From positions 1 to 47,338 of the forward strand of contig JAYYDT010000018.1 in assembly GCA_036160575.1 (NCBI GenBank): 47,338 nt of DNA, in the 5' to 3' direction. This document shows, piece by piece, positions 8,525 to 17,445 of the stretch. Made by a program: the position numbers and the translations under genes. Numbering within the stretch: position 1 is the first letter of the stretch; each line of letters starts with the position of its first letter. A model generated the notes under the pieces. That model was not told where the DNA came from. It ran no database searches and saw only the letters and a program-made list of their open reading frames with translations. This DNA is from TMED26 sp002694075. GTDB lineage: Bacteria; Pseudomonadota; Alphaproteobacteria; Thalassobaculales; Thalassobaculaceae.

Positions 8525-9277
8525 ATGGAATTCACCCTGCCGCCACTCATCGGCCACCGTGGCGCGGCGCGGGTGGCGCCGGAAAACACCCTTCCCGGTC
8601 TGGCGGCGGCGGCCGAAGCCGGCGTCCGCTGGGTCGAGCTCGATGTCAAGCTGACCGCCGACGACGTGGCGATTTTAATGCATGACGACCGACTCGACCG
8701 GACCACCGACCGCCGCGGGCCGGTGCGCGGGACGACCTGGGCACAGCTCGCCGGGGCCGACGCCGGCGCTTGGTTCGGTGGCACCTTCGCCGGCACCCCG
8801 ATCCCGCGCCTGGACACCGTCCTGGCGACGCTGCGGCGACTGGGCATCGGTCTCAATCTGGAAATCAAACCCTGCCCCGGGCGCGGTCCGGCGACCGCCG
8901 CGGTTGCCGCGCGCACCCTGGCGGCCGCCGATTTTCCGGTCGACCAAGTGGTCGTGACCAGTTTCGATTGGTCGGCCATCGCCTGGCTGGCGGCGCGGGC
9001 GCCGACCTGGCCACGTGGTCTGCTGACGGCGCGTCTCGACGGTCCTTGGGCGCGGACGGCCGCCGAACTTGGCTGTGTGTCGGTGCATGTCGGCGAACCG
9101 GCGCTCGACCGGGCGGGCATCGCCGCCATCCACGACGCCGGCTTTTTGGCCGCCGCCTACACGGTCAACGATGTGGCGCGCGCCCGCGCCTTGCTGGCGG
9201 CCGGGATCGACGCGCTGATCACCGACGCGCCAGCCGATTTACGCGATGGCTTGGCCGATCTGCCGGGGATCGCGTAA
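8525..9277 (+). CDS. Glycerophosphodiester phosphodiesterase (GDPD)
   Basis: TIM-barrel enzyme that splits glycerophosphodiesters, such as glycerophosphocholine from phospholipid turnover, into glycerol 3-phosphate and an alcohol. The 250-residue product shows IGHRGAARVAPENTL, ELDVKLTADDVAILMHDDRLDRTT with the metal and acid-base residues, and LNLEIKP. No signal peptide is seen, so it should be cytoplasmic. I chose ATG 8525 because gaaggg at 8512-8517 is 7 bases upstream; ATG 8519 would leave only one base of spacing. The start lies 13 bases past the pnp terminator, so there is no room for an independent promoter in between. Confidence 0.92.
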   Translation: MEFTLPPLIGHRGAARVAPENTLPGLAAAAEAGVRWVELDVKLTADDVAILMHDDRLDRTTDRRGPVRGTTWAQLAGADAGAWFGGTFAGTPIPRLDTVLATLRRLGIGLNLEIKPCPGRGPATAAVAARTLAAADFPVDQVVVTSFDWSAIAWLAARAPTWPRGLLTARLDGPWARTAAELGCVSVHVGEPALDRAGIAAIHDAGFLAAAYTVNDVARARALLAAGIDALITDAPADLRDGLADLPGIA

Positions 9278-9309
9278 CATCAACCGTCGATATTTCCAGG
9301 AGAGCGGCC

Positions 9310-10809
9310 ATGCGTCTCGTCATCGCCATGATGCAGCACGAAACCAACACCTTTTCGCCGGTGCCGACACCGCTCGCCCGGTTCGCGCGCGGCGCCGAAC
9401 CGCCGGTCCCCTTGGAGGGCAAAGCGGCCGAGGCGGCCTACGCGAACACGGGCTCGGCCCTTGGCGCCTATCTCGAACTGGCCGCCGCGGCCGGCGCCGA
9501 GGTGGTGTTGCCGGTGGCCGCCAGTGCGGCGCCCAGCGGGCGAGTCGATGACGATGCCTACGATTATATGACCGATCGGATTTGCGCGGCGGTGGCGGCC
9601 GGCTGCGACGGTGTGCTGCTGCACCTGCATGGCGCCATGGCGACCGCCAGCCGCGAGGATGGCGAGGGGCCGCTCTTGGCTCGCCTACGGGCCTTGGCGC
9701 CGGATACGCCGATCGCCGTCGCTCTCGACATGCACGCCAATATGTATCCCGAGACGATTGACGCCGCCGATATCGTCGCCGGCTATCAGACCTATCCTCA
9801 TGTCGATGTCTATGAGACCGGCATGCGCGCCGGCCGGCCGCTTTTGGCGATGCTGGAACGGGGCCTGCGCCCGGCGATGGCCTGGGGCAATCGACCGATG
9901 CTGCCGCATATCATGTGTCAGGGCACGGCCGACGGGCCAAACCACGAGATTCAAGAGCTGGCCCAACGTTTTGAGACCGAAGGGGCGCTGGCCGCCAGTT
10001 TCTTCACCGGCTTTCCCCACGCCGACATCCGCCTGGCCGGGTCCTCGGCGGTGGTGGTGACCGACAATGACCCGGCCGCCGCCCGTCAGATGTGCGACGC
10101 GCTATTGGATTTGGCGTGGCGGCGGCGTGGCGATTTTGTCTATCAGATCGAGCCGCTGGCCGATTCCCTGGCCCGTGCGCGGGCGCTGGATGAGGGCCCG
10201 ATTGTATTGCTGGACCATTATGACAACGCCGCCTCGGGTGGCTCGATGGACACCATGGCGGTGATCAAGGGTATTTTGGACGCCGGTCTGGAGGATGTGG
10301 TGATGTTCGCGGTCTGCGACCCGGCGGCCGTCCGTCAGATGACCGCCGCCGGCGTTGGCAGCGAGGTTGAAATCGCGCTGGGCGGCAAGAATGACTTGCC
10401 GACGGTCAACCACAGCGCCGCCCCGCTAACCGTGCGCGGCCGGGTCAAGCTTTTGTCCGATGGGCGCTTCGTCAATCGCGGGCCGATGGGCCGTGGCGTC
10501 GCCGGCAGCATGGGGCCGAGCGCCGTGCTCGACACCGGCAAGGCGGAGATCGTGGTGATCTCTTACCATACCGAGCCGAATGACCTGGCGCCGTTCTTGA
10601 GCCTGGGTATCGACCCCAGGCGCAAACGTTACGTCATGCTGAAAAGCCGCGTGCATTGGCGGGCCGGCCTGGGCGACTTGGCCAAACACGTGGTTGAATG
10701 CGCCGGCGTCGGGGTCTGTACCAGCGATTATGACAGCTTGTCGTTCCGCAATGTGCGCCGCCCGATCTTTCCGTTAGACCCGGACGCCGAACCGACCGCC
10801 AGCAATTAG
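9310..10809 (+). CDS. M81 family metallopeptidase (MlrC / microcystinase C-like)
   Basis: Zinc-dependent peptidase family named for MlrC, which degrades linearised microcystin; most homologues act on unknown peptides or amides. The 499 residues begin MRLVIAMMQHETNTFSP, with the conserved His-Glu. They contain HLHGAMATAS, the zinc ligands in LDMHANM and YQTYPHVDVYETG, and the C-terminal MlrC domain (DHYDNAASGGSMDTM). A ribosome-binding site (caggagag) precedes ATG 9310. It follows the GDPD gene by 32 bases, so co-transcription is likely. Its TAG stop overlaps the TAA stop of the convergent rpsO by the four bases 10806-10809. The name MlrC does not imply microcystin as substrate here. Confidence 0.9.
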   Translation: MRLVIAMMQHETNTFSPVPTPLARFARGAEPPVPLEGKAAEAAYANTGSALGAYLELAAAAGAEVVLPVAASAAPSGRVDDDAYDYMTDRICAAVAAGCDGVLLHLHGAMATASREDGEGPLLARLRALAPDTPIAVALDMHANMYPETIDAADIVAGYQTYPHVDVYETGMRAGRPLLAMLERGLRPAMAWGNRPMLPHIMCQGTADGPNHEIQELAQRFETEGALAASFFTGFPHADIRLAGSSAVVVTDNDPAAARQMCDALLDLAWRRRGDFVYQIEPLADSLARARALDEGPIVLLDHYDNAASGGSMDTMAVIKGILDAGLEDVVMFAVCDPAAVRQMTAAGVGSEVEIALGGKNDLPTVNHSAAPLTVRGRVKLLSDGRFVNRGPMGRGVAGSMGPSAVLDTGKAEIVVISYHTEPNDLAPFLSLGIDPRRKRYVMLKSRVHWRAGLGDLAKHVVECAGVGVCTSDYDSLSFRNVRRPIFPLDPDAEPTASN

Positions 10810-11075
10810 CGGCGCAGGCCGAGGCGCTTGATCAGGTCCTGATAACGCCGTTCTTCCTTGCGCTTCAGGTAATCCAGCATGCGCCGGCGTTGGCCGACCA
10901 TGATCAACAGACCGCGGCGCGAGTGAAAATCCTTTTTATGGGTTTTCAAATGCTCGGTCAGATTGACGATACGCTCGGTTAAAATCGCGACCTGCACTTC
11001 CGGCGAGCCGGTGTCGCCTTCGGTGGTGGCGTATTCGACGATTAATTCTTGTTTGCGTTCAGCGGTAATCGACAT
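10806..11075 (-). CDS. rpsO: 30S ribosomal protein S15
   Basis: Primary 16S rRNA-binding protein of the small-subunit platform. The 89-residue sequence is textbook: MSITAERKQELI, GDTGSPEVQVAILTERI, LTEHLKTHKKDFHSRRGLL, and GQRRRMLDYLKRKEERRYQDLIKRLGLRR. The start at 11075 gives the exact family length; an upstream extension to 11117 is not S15-like. truB ends 14 bases upstream, so this is the distal gene of the rimP-nusA-infB-truB operon. Its usual partner pnp is missing downstream and found inverted at 6300. The rpsO stop codon is embedded in the stop of the convergent M81 gene, leaving no space for a terminator between them. Confidence 0.97.
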   Translation of the reverse strand: MSITAERKQELIVEYATTEGDTGSPEVQVAILTERIVNLTEHLKTHKKDFHSRRGLLIMVGQRRRMLDYLKRKEERRYQDLIKRLGLRR

Positions 11076-11089
11076 CGTCCATCCATTTC

Positions 11090-12016
11090 TCAAAGGTTTA
11101 AAACGCGCAACGGACAAATACAGCCGCCGTCGATCCGCCCAATCGCGATCGGTGTCGCGCCGTCGGTGGCGTACACCAAATCGCCCTCGTGCAAATCGGC
11201 CAACCGCTGCCGGTCGGCCACACGAAAGACCGAAACCGATTGACCATGACGGAGACGTAATGCCTCGCCGCCGGGCAGGGCGAGCGCCGGGATGCCGTCC
11301 AGCGCCGTCTCGACCGGCTGTAGGTGCTCGAAAGCGGCCGGACTATGCGCTAATGCCTTTAAGGAATCCAGTGAAATCGACCGGTCCAAGGAAAACGGCC
11401 CCACCCGCAGACGGCGCAGCTCGGCGACATGGCCAAGGGTGCCCACCGCCACCGCCAAATCGCGGGCCAACGCGCGCATATACGTGCCTTTGCCGGAGGT
11501 CACCTTGAAGCGGGTGTGGTCTTGGTCAAGCTCGGCGTCGACGGCGAAGTCGTGGACCTCGACCTCGCGGGGGACCAGCGGCACCTCGGCGTTTTGGCGG
11601 GCCAGGTCATAGGCCCGTCGCCCGGCGATTTTGAGGGCCGAGTACTTGGGCGGCATTTGGCGGATAGCGCCGCGAAAACGCGGCAAGGCGGCTTCCACCG
11701 CCGCGCGCGTCGGCCGGTGCGCGTCTTCGCCGGTCACCGCGCCGTCACGGTCGTCGGTGTCGCGCGCCTCACCCCAGCGCAGGGTGAAGTGATAATCCTT
11801 ACTGGCGTCCATCACATAGGGCACTGTTTTGGTCGCCTCTCCAAGGGCGATCGGCAAAACGCCGGTGGCGATGGGATCGAGGGTGCCGGCGTGACCGGCC
11901 TTGGCGGCGTCGAAAATACGCCGCACCGCGCCGACCGCTTGGGTCGAGGTGACGTCACCCGGTTTGTCGAGGATGACCCAGCCATGAACCGGCTGACCGC
12001 GCCGCCGACGGCTCAT
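11090..12016 (-). CDS. truB: tRNA pseudouridine(55) synthase
   Basis: Makes the universal T-loop pseudouridine 55 of tRNAs. In 308 residues: HGWVILDKPGDVTSTQAV (11-28), the catalytic motif GHAGTLDPIATG with Asp47, the YHFTLRWGEARDTDDRDG segment (thumb region), and the RxRVGPFSL block near 225-235. The C-terminal part (about 245-308) is the small PUA-like extension. The start overlaps the rbfA stop by four bases (ATGA), indicating translational coupling within the nusA operon. Confidence 0.95.
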   Translation of the reverse strand: MSRRRRGQPVHGWVILDKPGDVTSTQAVGAVRRIFDAAKAGHAGTLDPIATGVLPIALGEATKTVPYVMDASKDYHFTLRWGEARDTDDRDGAVTGEDAHRPTRAAVEAALPRFRGAIRQMPPKYSALKIAGRRAYDLARQNAEVPLVPREVEVHDFAVDAELDQDHTRFKVTSGKGTYMRALARDLAVAVGTLGHVAELRRLRVGPFSLDRSISLDSLKALAHSPAAFEHLQPVETALDGIPALALPGGEALRLRHGQSVSVFRVADRQRLADLHEGDLVYATDGATPIAIGRIDGGCICPLRVLNL

Positions 12017-12459
12017 TGCGGCGGCACCTCGTCGCCGTCCTCCAAAGCCGGGGGGGCCGCGTCAGTCAAATCGCGGGCCACTTCCGGGCGGCGAAAAACC
12101 TGTTCGATGCGGTCAGCGGAGTCAAAACTGCCGTCGGTGCGAAAGCGCAGCTGCGGGACATGCCGCAAGCGGACAACCCGGGCCAGTTGGCGGCGCAGGA
12201 AAACCGCCGCGCGGCCCAGGGCGGCCAGCACTTCCGAGGTCGACTCGCCGCCCAGGGGCATGACGAAGACAGTGGCGTTTTTCAGGTCCGGGCTGACCGA
12301 AACTTCGCTGACAGTGATCGAGGCCGCGCTGAGAACCGGGTCGCGGAGTTCGCCGCGCAGCAGAATTTCCGCCAATGCGTGGCGGATTTCCTCCCCCACG
12401 CGTTGTTGACGTAAACTTGGCGCGCCGCCGGGCATGGCGCTTTTTGAGGAACGGGTCAT
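12013..12459 (-). CDS. rbfA: Ribosome-binding factor A
   Basis: Cold-shock 30S maturation factor that binds the 16S 5' region. The 148 residues show the conserved N terminus with QQRVGEEIRHALAEIL, LSAASITVSEVSVSPDLKNATVFV, the ALGRAAVFLRRQLARVVRLRHVPQLRF core, and FRTDGSFDSADRIEQVF. The short acidic C-terminal tail is unremarkable. It sits between infB (21 bases upstream) and truB (4-base overlap), the standard position. Confidence 0.94.
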   Translation of the reverse strand: MTRSSKSAMPGGAPSLRQQRVGEEIRHALAEILLRGELRDPVLSAASITVSEVSVSPDLKNATVFVMPLGGESTSEVLAALGRAAVFLRRQLARVVRLRHVPQLRFRTDGSFDSADRIEQVFRRPEVARDLTDAAPPALEDGDEVPPQ

Positions 12460-12480
12460 GGGGCTGTTTCGGCGAACTGG

Positions 12481-15135
12481 TTAGGGCGCCGCGGCCGCCT
12501 GCTCGGTCGCTTCGAAGTCGCGCACAACTTCCTTGATGTCGAAACATTCGATCATGTCGCCGACTTGAAGGTCGTTGTAGTTTTCGAAAGCGGCGCCGCA
12601 TTCGTAACCCTCGCGCACTTCGCGCACCTCTTCTTTGAAGCGTTTAAGGGTTTTCAAGGTGCCCTCGTGGATCACCACGTCATCGCGCAACAAGCGCACT
12701 TTGGCGCCCCGGCGGATGACGCCATCGGTGACCATACAGCCGGCGATCCGGCCGACCTTGGAAATGTTAAAGGTCTCGCGGATTTCGGCGTAACCGAGGA
12801 AGTCTTCTTGCAGGTCTGGCGCCATCAGGCCGGCCAACACCGCCTTCATGTCGTCGATCAGATTGTAGATGATCGAGTAATAACGGATATCGATGTTCTC
12901 GCGGCGCGCCAGTTCACGGGCCTGTGGGTTGGCGCGCACATTGAAGCCGAGGATGATGGCTCCGGCGGCTTGCGCCAAGGTAACGTCGGATTCATTGATC
13001 CCGCCGACGGCGCCGTGCAACACCCGCATGGCGACTTGGTCGTTGGCCTGTTTCTCCAGGGACGCGCGGATCGCCTCAAGGGAGCCATGGACATCGGTTT
13101 TAACCACCACCGGCACCTCGCGCGCCTCGCCGCTGGCGATTTTCGAGAGCATCTGCTCGACCGTGCCGCGGGCGCCGGCGGACGCTTGTTTTTCGCGCAT
13201 CATGCGTTGTCGGTAATCGGTGATTTCGCGTGCCCGCGCCTCGTTTTCGACAACCACGAAATCGTCGCCGGCAAACGGCGTGCCGTTGAGGCCAAGAACC
13301 TCGACCGGCACGCTTGGGCCGGCGCCATCGGTGTTTTGTCCGCGGTCATCGATCAGCGCCCGCACCTTGCCCCATTCGCCGCCGGCGACGAAGACATCAC
13401 CGACATTCAAGGTGCCGCGCTGGACCAAAACGGTGGCCACGCTGCCGCGGCCGCGTTCCATTTTGGCCTCGATCACGGTGCCGCTGCCCGAACGCTCCGG
13501 GTTGGCGCGCAATTCCATCAACTCGGCCTGCAGGAGGATGGCTTCCTCCAATTTATCCAAACCGGTGCCCTTGAGGGCGGAAACCTCCACCGCCAACACA
13601 TCGCCGCCGACTTCCTCGACGATGATTTCATGCTGCAGCAATTCATTGCGCACGCGCTGTGGGTCGGCCTCGGGCTTGTCCATTTTGTTGATCGCCACAA
13701 TCACGGGCACGCCGGCGGCCTTGGCATGGCGGATCGCCTCGACGGTTTGCTCCATGATGCCGTCGTCGGCGGCGACCACCAAAACCACCAAATCGGTGAC
13801 CGTGGCGCCGCGCGAACGCATTTCGGTGAAAGCCGCGTGGCCGGGCGTGTCCAAGAAAGTGATTTGGTCGTCGCCGGCCAAGGTCACCTGATAGGCACCG
13901 ATATGCTGGGTGATGCCGCCGGCTTCGCCGCTGACCACATCGGTCCGCCGCAAGGCGTCGAGCAACGAGGTTTTACCATGGTCGACATGGCCCATAACGG
14001 TGACCACCGGTGGGCGCGGGCGGAGCGCCGCGTCGGCGTCATCCTCGCCGCTCAAGCCAATCTCGACATCGGCTTCGGACACCCGCTTGGGGGTGTGGCC
14101 GAATTCCTGCACCAGCAACTCGGCGGTGTCGCCGTCAATCATCTGGTTGATGGTCGCCATGACGCCCATTTTCATCAGCGATTTGACCAAATCGGCGCCG
14201 CGTTCGGCCATCCGGTTAGACAGTTCCTGAACCGTGATGCTGTCGGGAATGATGACGTCGCGCACCTGTTTGGCGCCGTCGCCATGGCCATCCGCCAGGC
14301 GCGCCTTCTCGCGCTCGCGCGCGCGCCGCACGGCGGCCAGGCTGCGCACCCGTTCGCTTTCGTCGCTCAGCGCCTCGGAAATGGTCAGCTTGCTGCCGCG
14401 GCGACGTTTTTCACCGCGCCGCGCCGGCGGTTGTTTGCGGTTTGGCGCCTCGGCCGCCGGTCGCCGACGGTTACGCCCGCCAGCGTCCTCGGCGGCCTCG
14501 CCGGGACGGGCGGTCGCCGGCGCCGCCGGGTCGGTGTCGAGCTTTTGCGCCGCGCGTTCGGCGGCGGCGCGGGCTTGACGGGCCGCTTCCTCCTCGGCCA
14601 GGCGCGCCGCCTCGGCCTCGGCCTGGGCCGCCTCGGCTTCGGCGATACGGCGCGCTTCGTTTAATTCGGCCTGGCGACGGTCGACCGGCGCCGGCGGTTC
14701 GTCCGGTGCCGTTTCGCTCTCGGCGGCGCTCTCGGCGGCGGTCTCGGCCGCCGTCTCGGCGACAGCCTCGCCGGCGGTTGCGGCGCTGGCCGGCGCGTCG
14801 CTGGCCTGCATGCCCCGCTGCAGGGCGCGCACTCGCGCGGCCCGTTCGGCATCGGTGAGGGTGGTCGCCTCGCTATCCTCGACCGGCGGCGGCGTGGGCG
14901 CGGCGACCGGTTCTTCGATTTCGGCCGCGGGCTCGGCTTTGGGCGCTTCCTTGCCGGTCAGCACCACCGGTTTTTTGACGCGGGTTGGCCGGCGCACCTC
15001 GACCTGCACGGTTTTGCTGCGGCCATGCGAAAAACTCTGGCGCACTTGCGCGGTCTCAACCGACTTCGACAACGACAGTTTGCCGCGCCCGGAAAGGCTG
15101 AGTTTCTTGCGATCTTGGTCGTTACTGTCCGCCAT
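12481..15135 (-). CDS. infB: Translation initiation factor IF-2
   Basis: GTPase that brings initiator tRNA to the 30S subunit and promotes subunit joining. The 884-residue product starts MADSNDQDRKKLSLSGRGKL, the alphaproteobacterial IF2-associated N terminus. A long Ala/Glu/Arg-rich charged region follows (about 60-290). The IF2 N-terminal fold comes at about 300-350, then the G domain with GHVDHGKT (about 381-388), DTPGHAAF, NKMDK and SALKG. The remaining C-terminal domains end ...DFEATEQAAAAP. The start at 15135 is chosen by homology to the usual beginning; the open frame continues upstream but there it overlaps ylxR. The end of ylxR overlaps the infB start by 14 bases. Confidence 0.97.
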   Translation of the reverse strand: MADSNDQDRKKLSLSGRGKLSLSKSVETAQVRQSFSHGRSKTVQVEVRRPTRVKKPVVLTGKEAPKAEPAAEIEEPVAAPTPPPVEDSEATTLTDAERAARVRALQRGMQASDAPASAATAGEAVAETAAETAAESAAESETAPDEPPAPVDRRQAELNEARRIAEAEAAQAEAEAARLAEEEAARQARAAAERAAQKLDTDPAAPATARPGEAAEDAGGRNRRRPAAEAPNRKQPPARRGEKRRRGSKLTISEALSDESERVRSLAAVRRAREREKARLADGHGDGAKQVRDVIIPDSITVQELSNRMAERGADLVKSLMKMGVMATINQMIDGDTAELLVQEFGHTPKRVSEADVEIGLSGEDDADAALRPRPPVVTVMGHVDHGKTSLLDALRRTDVVSGEAGGITQHIGAYQVTLAGDDQITFLDTPGHAAFTEMRSRGATVTDLVVLVVAADDGIMEQTVEAIRHAKAAGVPVIVAINKMDKPEADPQRVRNELLQHEIIVEEVGGDVLAVEVSALKGTGLDKLEEAILLQAELMELRANPERSGSGTVIEAKMERGRGSVATVLVQRGTLNVGDVFVAGGEWGKVRALIDDRGQNTDGAGPSVPVEVLGLNGTPFAGDDFVVVENEARAREITDYRQRMMREKQASAGARGTVEQMLSKIASGEAREVPVVVKTDVHGSLEAIRASLEKQANDQVAMRVLHGAVGGINESDVTLAQAAGAIILGFNVRANPQARELARRENIDIRYYSIIYNLIDDMKAVLAGLMAPDLQEDFLGYAEIRETFNISKVGRIAGCMVTDGVIRRGAKVRLLRDDVVIHEGTLKTLKRFKEEVREVREGYECGAAFENYNDLQVGDMIECFDIKEVVRDFEATEQAAAAP
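14717..14764. repeat. Four 12-bp tandem units inside infB
   Basis: Four consecutive 12-base units of the form (c/g)tctcggcggcg lie in the linker region of infB. They encode, on the minus strand, four-residue Ala-Glu-(Thr/Ser)-Ala repeats. The copies differ by one to several bases. Such low-complexity repeats in the IF-2 linker commonly vary in copy number between strains. Confidence 0.7.
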
Positions 15136-15844
15136 GCTTGGCCTTTTCCATCCTTTGATCGCCGGCACCGGCGTTTTGCGCTGTTTGCATACACCCCCCG
15201 GTCGCATTTTCCAAGTCACCATCGCTGATGGCGCGGAATCCGTTGAGTCGCCCAAGGGCGACCGACAAGCTTTCTGCGAGGCCGTCGGGGCGCCCGCTGG
15301 GCGCGCGCGTGAGGGCCGCGTGGACGACATGGTCGCGGCCGACGGCGCGCCCCAATTCATCGGCGGTCAGGGCGCCGGCGAGCGGGCATTCCCTGGCCAA
15401 CGCGCCGATTTTGCGGCGCCCGTCCGCCGCCCCGTCGCGGGCCGCCAGCACCATCACCCCCTGGCCCGCGCGCAGGGCGGCGGCGGTTTTTTCAAAGCCG
15501 GTGACCAGGCGCCCGGCGCGGCGCGCGAAACCGAGGGTGTCTATCGCCTTGCGCACCAATAGGGCTTCGACCCGGTCGGCCAAATCTTCACTGACCCGCA
15601 GGCTGTCGCGCGCGGCCCGTTGAAACCGCTTCTCGGCGACGGCGCGGGCGATCAGGTCGCGCCGCGCGCCAACCCACAGCCCGCGGCCGGGTAGACGTTC
15701 GTCGATATCGGGCACGACGCTGCCGTCGGGCGCCCGCACAAAACGGATCAGCGCCGGCGTGGCCTGGCGCCCGCCCTCGACAATGCAGCGGCGTTCGCAG
15801 CCGCGCTCCGCTGTGGTCGGTTTAGTCAGCGTGCGCCTCCGCAT
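15122..15844 (-). CDS. ylxR: YlxR (DUF448) RNA-binding protein fused to an L7Ae-like domain
   Basis: Putative nucleic-acid-binding protein of the nusA-infB operon. The N-terminal YlxR/DUF448 domain (about residues 12-85) shows RRCIVEGGRQATPALIRFVR and the GRGLWVGARRD motif. The C-terminal half (about 95-195) is an L7Ae/L30e-like domain (RRAGRLVTGFEKTAAALRAG...ALTADELGRAVGRDHVVHAAL). The fused form, 240 residues, is usual in alphaproteobacteria, whereas Firmicutes have two separate genes. I chose ATG 15844, which overlaps the nusA stop by 23 bases; the 3' end overlaps infB by 14 bases. The first codons therefore share sequence with the end of nusA. The function is not established beyond RNA binding. 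Confidence 0.87.
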   Translation of the reverse strand: MRRRTLTKPTTAERGCERRCIVEGGRQATPALIRFVRAPDGSVVPDIDERLPGRGLWVGARRDLIARAVAEKRFQRAARDSLRVSEDLADRVEALLVRKAIDTLGFARRAGRLVTGFEKTAAALRAGQGVMVLAARDGAADGRRKIGALARECPLAGALTADELGRAVGRDHVVHAALTRAPSGRPDGLAESLSVALGRLNGFRAISDGDLENATGGCMQTAQNAGAGDQRMEKAKHGGQ

Positions 15845-17381
15845 CGGTGGCGTCCCCGGTGGCCGGCGCGTCGCCGTCCTCATCCTCGAACCAGCTGGCG
15901 CGGGCGGCCATAATGATGGCGTTGGCGTCATCCTCGACCAGCCCCTCGTCGCCGAGAATCTCCAACAATTCATCACTCGCCAAATCGCCTAGGTCATCGG
16001 CCGTTTTCACGCCGGCTTCGCCCAGTTTGACCAACATCGTCAGGGTGAAATCGGCGATATCGCCGATGTCGGCGGACACTTCCAATTCAGCCAAGCGGGT
16101 TTCCAAGCGCGACGTCTCGGCCGACACAAAGGCTTCGGCGCGGGCTTGCAATTCCTCGGCGATGTCCTCGTCGAAACCTTCGATGCGCACCAAATCCTCA
16201 ATCGGGGTGAGCGCGATGTCGTCGACCTGCACGAAGCCCTCGGCGACCAGCAGGTGGGCGATCACGTCGTCGATGTCGAGGGCCTCCATGAAGACATTGG
16301 AACGGGTGCGGAATTCTTCCTGGCGGCGTTCGGATTCCTCCTGCTCGGTCAAGATGTCGATGTCCCAACCGGACAGCACACTGGCCAGGCGCACATTTTG
16401 CCCCCGGCGGCCAATCGCCAGGCTCAATTGGTCATCGGGCACCACCACTTCGATTCGGCCGGCGGCCTCGTCCAAGACCACTTTGGCGACCTCGGCCGGG
16501 GCCAGGGCGTTGACCACGAAAGTGGCCGGGTCGTTGGACCAGGGGATGATATCGATTTTTTCGCCTTGCAATTCGCTGACCACCGCTTGCACGCGGCTGC
16601 CGCGCATGCCAACGCAGGCGCCGACCGGGTCGATGCTGCCATCGTTGGAGAGCACGGCGATTTTAGCCCGGCTGCCGGGGTCGCGGGCGACCGATCGGAT
16701 TTCGATAATGCCGTCGTAGATTTCCGGCACTTCCTGGGTGAACAACAGGCGCATGAAATCCGGATGGGTGCGGGACAAGAAAATTTGTGGGCCGCGGTTT
16801 TCGCGGCGTACCTCGTGGATATAGGCGCGCACCCGATCGCCTTGGCGGAAGCTTTCGCGGGGCAGCAATTCATCGCGCCGCAGAACCCCTTCGCCGCGGC
16901 CGAGATCGATGGTGACGTTGCCGAATTCGACGCGTTTGACGATGCCGTTGACGATCTCGCCGGCGCGGTCCTTGTACTCATTGTACTGGCGCTCGCGCTC
17001 GGCCTCGCGGACTTTTTGAACGATGACCTGCTTCGCGGTCTGGGCGGCGATGCGGCCGAAATCAATGGGCGGCAATGGATCGCTGATGAGGTCGCCAAGG
17101 CCCAGGGACGGGTCACGCTTGTGCGCCATCGCGACGGTGATCTGGTTGATCTCATCCTCGACTTCCTCGACCACCTCGGTGCAGCGCACCAGACTGATCT
17201 CGCCACTTTTGCGGTCGATGGTCGCGCGGATGTCATGGTCTTGGCCGTATTTCGAGCGGCCGGCGCGCTGGATCGCTTGTTCCATCGCCTCCAGCACCTC
17301 TTCCCGCTCGATACCCTTTTCACGGGCCACCACATCGGCCACTTGGATCAATTCCAGGCGCGGTTGCGTTGCCATATTCAT
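15822..17381 (-). CDS. nusA: Transcription termination/antitermination protein NusA
   Basis: RNA polymerase-associated factor that modulates pausing, termination and antitermination. The 519-residue product has the N-terminal polymerase-binding domain (LELIQVADVVAREKGIEREEVLEAMEQ), an S1 domain (about 130-200), two KH domains (about 225-345, with VGMRGSRVQAVVSELQGEKIDI and AIGRRGQNVRLAS), and two C-terminal helix-hairpin-helix acidic repeats (about 365-500). Its tail is acidic. ATG 17381 is favoured because gaagg lies 9 bases ahead; ATG 17375 and GTG 17390 are alternatives. It follows rimP by 64 bases. NusA is known to autoregulate its operon in other bacteria. Confidence 0.96.
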   Translation of the reverse strand: MNMATQPRLELIQVADVVAREKGIEREEVLEAMEQAIQRAGRSKYGQDHDIRATIDRKSGEISLVRCTEVVEEVEDEINQITVAMAHKRDPSLGLGDLISDPLPPIDFGRIAAQTAKQVIVQKVREAERERQYNEYKDRAGEIVNGIVKRVEFGNVTIDLGRGEGVLRRDELLPRESFRQGDRVRAYIHEVRRENRGPQIFLSRTHPDFMRLLFTQEVPEIYDGIIEIRSVARDPGSRAKIAVLSNDGSIDPVGACVGMRGSRVQAVVSELQGEKIDIIPWSNDPATFVVNALAPAEVAKVVLDEAAGRIEVVVPDDQLSLAIGRRGQNVRLASVLSGWDIDILTEQEESERRQEEFRTRSNVFMEALDIDDVIAHLLVAEGFVQVDDIALTPIEDLVRIEGFDEDIAEELQARAEAFVSAETSRLETRLAELEVSADIGDIADFTLTMLVKLGEAGVKTADDLGDLASDELLEILGDEGLVEDDANAIIMAARASWFEDEDGDAPATGDATDAEAHAD

Positions 17382-17445
17382 CTCACTCACCCTTCACTTC
17401 CGCGGGCCGCCTGCCGGCCACCGCGATCATCGTTTACGTTACCGG

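Noticed and set aside
9310..10809. Microcystin degradation gene mlrC as a specific function
   Set aside because: Only the M81 family is supported. No mlrA, mlrB or mlrD neighbours are present and the family is broad.
12565..14664. A very long open frame (about 700 codons) on the plus strand across infB
   Set aside because: It is antisense to IF-2, and its translation is a composition shadow (His/Gly/Asp-rich) with no family motifs. Long antisense frames are common in GC-rich genes.
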